Program-made: the position numbers and the translations under genes
The notes under the pieces: generated by a model
The model's input: the letters and a program-made list of their open reading frames with translations, nothing else
What the model was told of the DNA's origin: nothing
Databases searched by the model: none
Source of the DNA: Arthrobacter sp. Marseille-P9274
GTDB lineage: Bacteria > Actinomycetota > Actinomycetes > Actinomycetales > Micrococcaceae
Direction of reading: 5' to 3'
Assembly (NCBI RefSeq): GCF_946892675.1
Contig: NZ_CAMPOV010000001.1
Coordinates: forward strand, 2,082,033-2,146,032
DNA: 64,000 bases
In this document: positions 62,050 through 64,000 of the stretch, in pieces
How the letters are laid out: each line of letters begins with the position of its first letter
Position numbering within the stretch: position 1 is the first letter of the stretch

Positions 62050-64000
62050 CTATCCTCCTACGGGGGTGCAGGCCGCGCGGACAATCCCTTCCAGCGCCTC
62101 TTCCCCCGCCAGGCCATGCGGCCTGACGGTCTTGTCCGCCGAGACGTAGTAGAACGCCGCCTTCACCCGTGACGGGTCGATCTCCTGCAGGCGGGCCCAA
62201 GCCAGCCGGTAGACGGCGAGCTGCACCGACCGCACCGCCAGCTTCCCCGGCGCAGGCGGTGTTCCGGTCTTCCAGTCCACGAGGTCCCAGGTGCCGTCGG
62301 CGTTTCGGAAGACCGCGTCGATCCTGCCACGGACCACTACGTCGTCCACCTTTGTTTCGACGGGGACCTCGATGGCCGCCGGCGTTCGCTCGGCCCATTC
62401 GGAGCTCTTGAACGTCTGCATCATGGCCGCCAGGTCGTAGGCCTCGTCGACGTGCCGGTCGGCGGGAAGCGCGACTTCGTCCAGGTCCAGCATGCCCGTG
62501 GTGCCGAAGAACTCTTCCACCCAACTGTGGAACGCGGTTCCCTTGCGCGCTGCCATTCCCGGCTTCCGCGGAACCGGGCGGCGCAATGACCGGATAACGT
62601 CTTCCGGATTGTCCTTCAGCTCCACGAGCAGCGAGGCGGAAATGTGCGCCGGCAGCTCAACGACGTTCGCGCTGCGAGGCGCGTTGTGTTCCTGCAGGAG
62701 CAGCCGTGCCTCCCGTGTCCACGGGGTGTCCGCCGACAGCGTGCGGCCCTCGGCGAGGGCTTCGAGCACGGCGGCCGCAGCGCGTTCCACTGCTTCCCGG
62801 CGCCCCGGCCTGGCTGGTTCCTCCCGCCCGCCCCGGAAGCGGCGGGGCCCCTCGAGCGGGTCGTAGGGCCAGTAGGCGGATTCGACTTCCAGGCGCGCAG
62901 GATTGGCGTCGCCAAGTTCCTCGTCGGTGATCCAGCCGGCCACCGCCGCAACGTCCGGCTCTTCCGCCGCAAGTTCCGCCAGCTCCGCCAGGAACACGGA
63001 CGGAGCCGACGGTTTGGCTCTGCTACCGCACCAGGCCGCCGAGCTGCACACCAGCAGGTGCTTGGCCCGCGTGTAGGCGACATAGGCGAGCCGGCGCTCC
63101 TCTTCCTCATGGTGCTGCTCGGCGTCCGCCTTATAGTCAACTTCGGCATTGAGCCACGACAGCTGGTCGGGCTGGTCCGAGTCCCACTGGGGCAGGTCCG
63201 CCGCGTCCCCGCGCAGCGGCCATGGCAGCGCCTCGTTGCCACTGGTCCAGCGGCTGTTCGAGGCGCTGGGGAAGTCCCCCGAGTTGAGTCCGGGCACAAA
63301 CACGGCGTCCCATTCCAGCCCCTTGGAGGCGTGCACGGTCAGCAACTGCACCGCGTCAGGGCTCACTTCGACCTGGGCCACGTCGAGGCCGCCCTCCTGG
63401 TCCGCGGCCACCTCCAGCCAAGCCAGGAACGCCAGCAGGTCAACCCGGGGCGCCGTCTGCATAAACGCCGCCGCCGCATCCTGGAAACCGTCCAGGTTGC
63501 GCCGCGCCTGATGGATCGACACCCCTGGTTTCGAGGCTACCTCCAGGTCGAGCAGCATGGATCGCTCGACTTCGCCCAGGAGGAGCAGCAGGTCGTCGCC
63601 CACGAAGGTACGCAGCTGCCGGATTTCCTCGCCGAGCCGCTGCAGCCGGGACAGCGCCGCGTCCGACAGGCTCCGACCGTGCCGCGACATCCAGCCGGGC
63701 TTCGGCAGCCTGTCCAGGGCTTCGACGAGGGAGGCCGCTTCCACGAGATCCTGCTGCACGACCTCGGCCGCCGCCTGTTCGTCCTCGTCCAGATCCACTG
63801 GGGACCTGGCCTCCCCTGCACGGCGCCGCTGGCTCTCCAGGAACTTCGACCAGTCGGCAAAGGCCATGAGGTCGGCGGGACCAATGCGCCAGCGCGCGCC
63901 AGCCAGCAAGCACATCAGCGCATCGGAGCGCCCGGGATCGGCCAGCACCTGCAAGGTCGCGACCAGGTCAACGATCTCCGGCTGGCCCAACAGCCCGGAC
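62050..64000 (-). CDS. adnB: AdnB-type helicase-nuclease, C-terminal part, 5' truncated by the window edge
   Basis: The frame is open to the right edge, so about the first 400 or more residues are missing. The visible part has SF1A helicase motifs V and VI (LLTVHASKGLEWDAVFVPGL; RRLAYVAYTRAKHLL) and a C-terminal RecB-type nuclease domain: GRIDAVFRNADG, LVDWKTG and VQLAVYRLAW give the D...D-x-K...Q-xxx-Y motif. AdnAB resects double-strand breaks in mycobacteria and relatives. The position next to nudC and uvrD2 matches Rv3201c. Assignment to AdnB rather than AddA rests on synteny and the intact nuclease. Confidence 0.85.
   Translation of the reverse strand, partial: SGLLGQPEIVDLVATLQVLADPGRSDALMCLLAGARWRIGPADLMAFADWSKFLESQRRRAGEARSPVDLDEDEQAAAEVVQQDLVEAASLVEALDRLPKPGWMSRHGRSLSDAALSRLQRLGEEIRQLRTFVGDDLLLLLGEVERSMLLDLEVASKPGVSIHQARRNLDGFQDAAAAFMQTAPRVDLLAFLAWLEVAADQEGGLDVAQVEVSPDAVQLLTVHASKGLEWDAVFVPGLNSGDFPSASNSRWTSGNEALPWPLRGDAADLPQWDSDQPDQLSWLNAEVDYKADAEQHHEEEERRLAYVAYTRAKHLLVCSSAAWCGSRAKPSAPSVFLAELAELAAEEPDVAAVAGWITDEELGDANPARLEVESAYWPYDPLEGPRRFRGGREEPARPGRREAVERAAAAVLEALAEGRTLSADTPWTREARLLLQEHNAPRSANVVELPAHISASLLVELKDNPEDVIRSLRRPVPRKPGMAARKGTAFHSWVEEFFGTTGMLDLDEVALPADRHVDEAYDLAAMMQTFKSSEWAERTPAAIEVPVETKVDDVVVRGRIDAVFRNADGTWDLVDWKTGTPPAPGKLAVRSVQLAVYRLAWARLQEIDPSRVKAAFYYVSADKTVRPHGLAGEEALEGIVRAACTPVGG

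Overview
The window is high-GC, gene-dense actinobacterial chromosome, most likely from the family Micrococcaceae (Arthrobacter and relatives). The evidence is a WhiB1-type regulator, the mtrA-mtrB-lpqB cluster, a long ribosome hibernation factor, UvrD2 with an HRDC tail, an AdnB-type helicase-nuclease and frequent GTG/TTG starts. Several blocks keep the gene order of the Mycobacterium tuberculosis Rv3193c-Rv3246c region: whiB1 with pdtaS at the left; secA, hpf, comF, lpqB, mtrB and mtrA in the middle; UPF0182, PDZ protease, zincin, ThiF-like protein, uvrD2, nudC and adnB at the right. No phage, insertion sequence, CRISPR array or integration scar was seen; this is core chromosome.

1-9.6 kb: 3' part of an EccC/FtsK-like multi-ATPase gene, a small membrane protein, whiB1, and a minus-strand pair in which the giant NAD-glutamate dehydrogenase gene is followed 6 nt later by the cytosolic histidine kinase pdtaS. 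9.6-14.2 kb: a CpaE-like ATPase and CpaB-like SAF protein, divergent from a 72-residue helix-turn-helix protein, then a LysM-type protein and an Rv3235-family protein. Both the helix-turn-helix gene and the LysM gene are preceded by 10-bp-spaced direct repeats with the core CAAACG, the most interesting regulatory signal in the window.

14.2-24.2 kb (minus): secA, an AlkZ-like glycosylase, hpf, comF, lpqB, mtrB, mtrA. 24.4-30.8 kb (plus): a tightly overlapping operon of a GPDPase-type membrane protein, DUF4129, DUF4350, a MoxR ATPase and a DUF58 protein, followed by a DUF4166 protein.

30.7-35.7 kb (minus): a MetE-fold protein lacking the zinc ligands, chorismate mutase, a CPBP protease, and mnmA with its cysteine desulfurase, which together make 2-thiouridine in tRNA. 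35.7-41 kb (plus): a promoter overlapped by a perfect 9-bp inverted repeat, then an FAD reductase, a FolP2-like protein and a RibD-like reductase in one operon, a J-domain protein, trmL and an RskA-like membrane protein. 41-43.7 kb (minus): etfB, etfA and a PIG-L deacetylase.

43.9-56 kb is an envelope-maintenance region: HtrA-type protease, a divergent TPM-domain/PspA pair with an ECF-like promoter, a DUF6328 protein, initiator tRNA-fMet, UPF0182, a PDZ-Lon protease, a zincin and a YgjP-like metallopeptidase. 56-64 kb holds a ThiF-like E1 protein, uvrD2, nudC, a kinase-fold phosphotransferase with a long disordered tail, and the C-terminal part of adnB running off the right edge.
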